Under the pieces are notes generated by a model. The model searched no databases and was not told where the DNA came from. It saw only the letters and a program-made list of their open reading frames with translations. Position numbers and translations under genes: made by a program. Positions 4,640 through 6,136 of a stretch of DNA of 6,136 bases are shown piece by piece. The stretch is from positions 1-6,136 of the forward strand of contig SKVI01000094.1 in assembly GCA_007129525.1 (NCBI GenBank), written 5' to 3'. The first letter of the stretch is position 1; the number at the start of each line of letters is the position of its first letter. This stretch comes from Gemmatimonadota bacterium (GTDB lineage Bacteria > Gemmatimonadota > Gemmatimonadetes > Longimicrobiales > Gaopeijiaceae).

Positions 4640-6136
4640 CCGCCGCCTCGAGCCCACCCGGCGATCCCGTCCTCATTCCCCTGGAGCTCCTCCGGCCCCT
4701 GGCGGGTCCCGGCGACGACGCCCGGCTGCTGCGGGCCGACGACGGCATCGACGCCGTCACGGGCGGGGGCCTGGTGGCTCTCCTGGATCCCACCCGGGGG
4801 CTCCGGAGCCTCTGGCGCGGCTCGGTGCAGGTGGCGGGCCCCCTGAGGCTTCAGTGGGGACGCCGGCTCCTGCACCCGGCCCCGGCGCTCCGACTGGGCC
4901 CCGGCGGATGGGAGAGGCGAATCCCCCTTCCCGGAAACGACCGGCCCGGAGAGCTGGTGGAGCGAGGCGTCCTGTTGGACTCGGCACCGGCGCTCCTGAT
5001 CCAGTGGGCCCTGGAAGGAAACGACCCGCAGCCCACCCCGGAGGCGTCCCCCACCCTGGGGGTGGAACTCCATCCGCCAGCCGGCCGCGCCCCGGTGGGG
5101 GTGGAACCGGGAAGCGGGTCCGGGCAGTGGGGCATGGCCGTCCTGCTCCCGGGCACCCGAGTGGAGGAGGTCCGGCCGCGCTTCAACCCGCCCCACGCCC
5201 GGGAGCGGGCCCGGCAGAGGCGTCTCGGACCGGGCCTCACCCCGGTGGAGGACCGGACGCGGGCCTTCCCCCCCGAGCTGGATGACGCCCTCCTGCATCT
5301 GGCCGGTGCGGCGCTGGACGTCGACCAACGGGGCAATCCGGTGGCGCCCTTCCTGCTGGGCGTCCAGGACGCCCGACCGCAGTTCGCCCGAGGGGTGCAG
5401 CTTGCTGAGGTGGGGATCGGTGGGCTCCAGGCCGGGTGGGCTGCGGTGGGCTGGGCCGCCCTGGACGGCCTGCTGGCAACCCCCGATCCTCCTCCCCTCC
5501 CCACCCTCCACCTGGCGTCGGAGCTGGCCCGTTGGACCGGTGACCTGGAGCGCATGGCACACCTCCGGACCGCGCTGGAGGGTCCCGTGCAGACGCTGGA
5601 GAAGGCCGCCGCCGAGCTGACCTGGGAGCCGCCTGCCGCCTTTCCGGGACCCGTCCGGGTCCTGGCCCGGCTGGGCGAAGGCGTCCAGCGGCTGGGCGAA
5701 GACTGGACCGAGGAGCTGGACGAGGCCCGCCGGCGCCTTCTGGCACCCGGCAGCGGTGGCTCCGGAACGTCGGGGCCCGCACGGCGTCTCCCGGTCCTGG
5801 GCGCTCCGGATCCCGCCCCCGAGGCACCCGTCCTGGACCTCCGGGCCACCCTTCCCCCACCCGGCGCCTTCGCTCCGGCGTCGGCCTCCGGCGTGCGGCA
5901 TCACCGGACGCTCCACGCCGCCCGCCTCGTCCGAAGCTGGGTCGAGGGCCTCCTGGGAGCCGACCCCGATGCCTCGTACGGGCGCCTCACCCTGGCTCCG
6001 GACTTCACCGCAATCCCCTCGGAGATCGGGGTGCGGGGTCTGCGTGTGGGCGGAAGCCAGGTGGCCCTCGACTGTCGTCAAGGCCGGGGGGCCTGTAGTA
6101 TTCGGGTTTTTCAGGAGGGTGGGCGCGTCCCGCTGA
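4636..6136 (+). CDS. Uncharacterised large protein, possibly glycosidase-like (cut by right window edge)
   Basis: The frame from the ATG at 4636 stays open for 500 codons to the window end, so the C-terminus is missing. I cannot name the family. Residues 1-200 look like a beta-rich domain, including ELVERGVLLDSAPALLIQW at 106-124, which resembles the N-terminal sandwich of glycogen-debranching and glucoamylase-like enzymes. Residues 215-370 are helical, with PFLLGVQDARPQFARG at 238-253 and a following LAEVGIGGLQAG, recalling an alpha/alpha-barrel. A Gly/Ser/Pro/Ala linker spans about 370-410. The end, from about 424, resumes helix then strands with YGRLTLAPDF at 448-457 and a GLRVGG strand. 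No acid pair recognisable as catalytic is seen, so it may be inactive or not an enzyme. There is no signal peptide or membrane segment. The ATG overlaps the transporter stop (ATGA); the preceding bases are pyrimidine-rich with no Shine-Dalgarno, so translation should depend on coupling. Gene reality is likely; the function is a guess. Confidence 0.72.
   Translation, partial: MTAASSPPGDPVLIPLELLRPLAGPGDDARLLRADDGIDAVTGGGLVALLDPTRGLRSLWRGSVQVAGPLRLQWGRRLLHPAPALRLGPGGWERRIPLPGNDRPGELVERGVLLDSAPALLIQWALEGNDPQPTPEASPTLGVELHPPAGRAPVGVEPGSGSGQWGMAVLLPGTRVEEVRPRFNPPHARERARQRRLGPGLTPVEDRTRAFPPELDDALLHLAGAALDVDQRGNPVAPFLLGVQDARPQFARGVQLAEVGIGGLQAGWAAVGWAALDGLLATPDPPPLPTLHLASELARWTGDLERMAHLRTALEGPVQTLEKAAAELTWEPPAAFPGPVRVLARLGEGVQRLGEDWTEELDEARRRLLAPGSGGSGTSGPARRLPVLGAPDPAPEAPVLDLRATLPPPGAFAPASASGVRHHRTLHAARLVRSWVEGLLGADPDASYGRLTLAPDFTAIPSEIGVRGLRVGGSQVALDCRQGRGACSIRVFQEGGRVPL
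5668..5701 (+). repeat. Short direct repeat encoding a heptad-spaced RLGE motif
   Basis: The 13-mer CGGCTGGGCGAAG occurs at 5668-5680 and again at 5689-5701, exactly 21 bases apart. In the reading frame of the partial gene it gives RLGE twice, seven residues apart, within a Leu/Glu/Arg-rich helix that continues to about residue 369. It is most simply a two-step heptad or helical repeat within the protein, not a DNA element. Confidence 0.5.

Noticed and set aside
4549..6081. Long minus-strand open frame of 510 codons opposite the last plus-strand gene
   Set aside because: Its translation is low-complexity Gly/Arg/Pro/Gln with no recognisable motif. Long antisense frames are expected opposite GC-rich genes, and the plus-strand frame is coupled to its upstream gene and reads like a folded protein.
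5756..6136. Plus-strand frame ending in a TGA exactly at the window end
   Set aside because: The real frame from 4636 is still open and protein-like to the last full codon at 6133-6135. The TGA lies in another frame and its translation is Arg/Pro/Ser-rich noise. A frameshift into it would be needed, and I see no sign of one.

Overview
The window is GC-rich bacterial DNA with almost no non-coding space. It holds six protein genes on two divergent transcription units, and both window edges cut through a gene. GC-rich third positions, short overlaps between genes and GTG starts fit a high-GC free-living bacterium. The combination of a bacterial deoxyhypusine-synthase-like gene with a PF09818-type ATPase made me think of Gemmatimonadota or a similar environmental lineage. 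That is a weak guess from gene style; no marker gene is present. I see no rRNA, tRNA, CRISPR, insertion sequence, phage gene or attachment site.

Left unit, minus strand, read right to left from about 1926. A good sigma70-like promoter (1933-1961) lies before a complete family I inorganic pyrophosphatase (1337-1876). The pyrophosphatase stop overlaps the GTG start of a BtuF-like substrate-binding protein (363-1340) that lacks a signal peptide. After a 95-base gap with a small GC hairpin comes the start of a deoxyhypusine synthase/homospermidine synthase-like gene (1-267), cut by the window edge. The first two genes should be translationally coupled. The third has its own Shine-Dalgarno sequence but no promoter I can see.

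Right unit, plus strand. After a 118-base divergent intergenic region comes an ABC-class predicted ATPase (PF09818 type, 1995-3713). A cation diffusion facilitator (3710-4639) follows, then a large protein cut by the right edge (4636-6136). Both junctions are 4-base stop/start overlaps, so the three are very probably one operon. The facilitator matches E. coli YiiP residue for residue at its outer and cytosolic metal sites, but has Glu/Asn instead of Asp/Asp in the transmembrane transport site. The last protein is not one I can name. Its layout resembles a beta-sandwich plus alpha/alpha-barrel glycosidase (glycogen-debranching or glucoamylase-like), without a catalytic motif I recognise.

How the genes work together is largely unknown. 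The left unit is housekeeping in character (pyrophosphate removal, a corrinoid or metal-chelate binding protein, polyamine-type chemistry). The right unit pairs an RNA- or nucleic-acid-linked ATPase family of unknown bacterial role with metal export and a possible carbohydrate-active protein. The most interesting points are the uncharacterised partial gene, its tight coupling to the ATPase and transporter, the altered metal site, and the signal-less binding protein.
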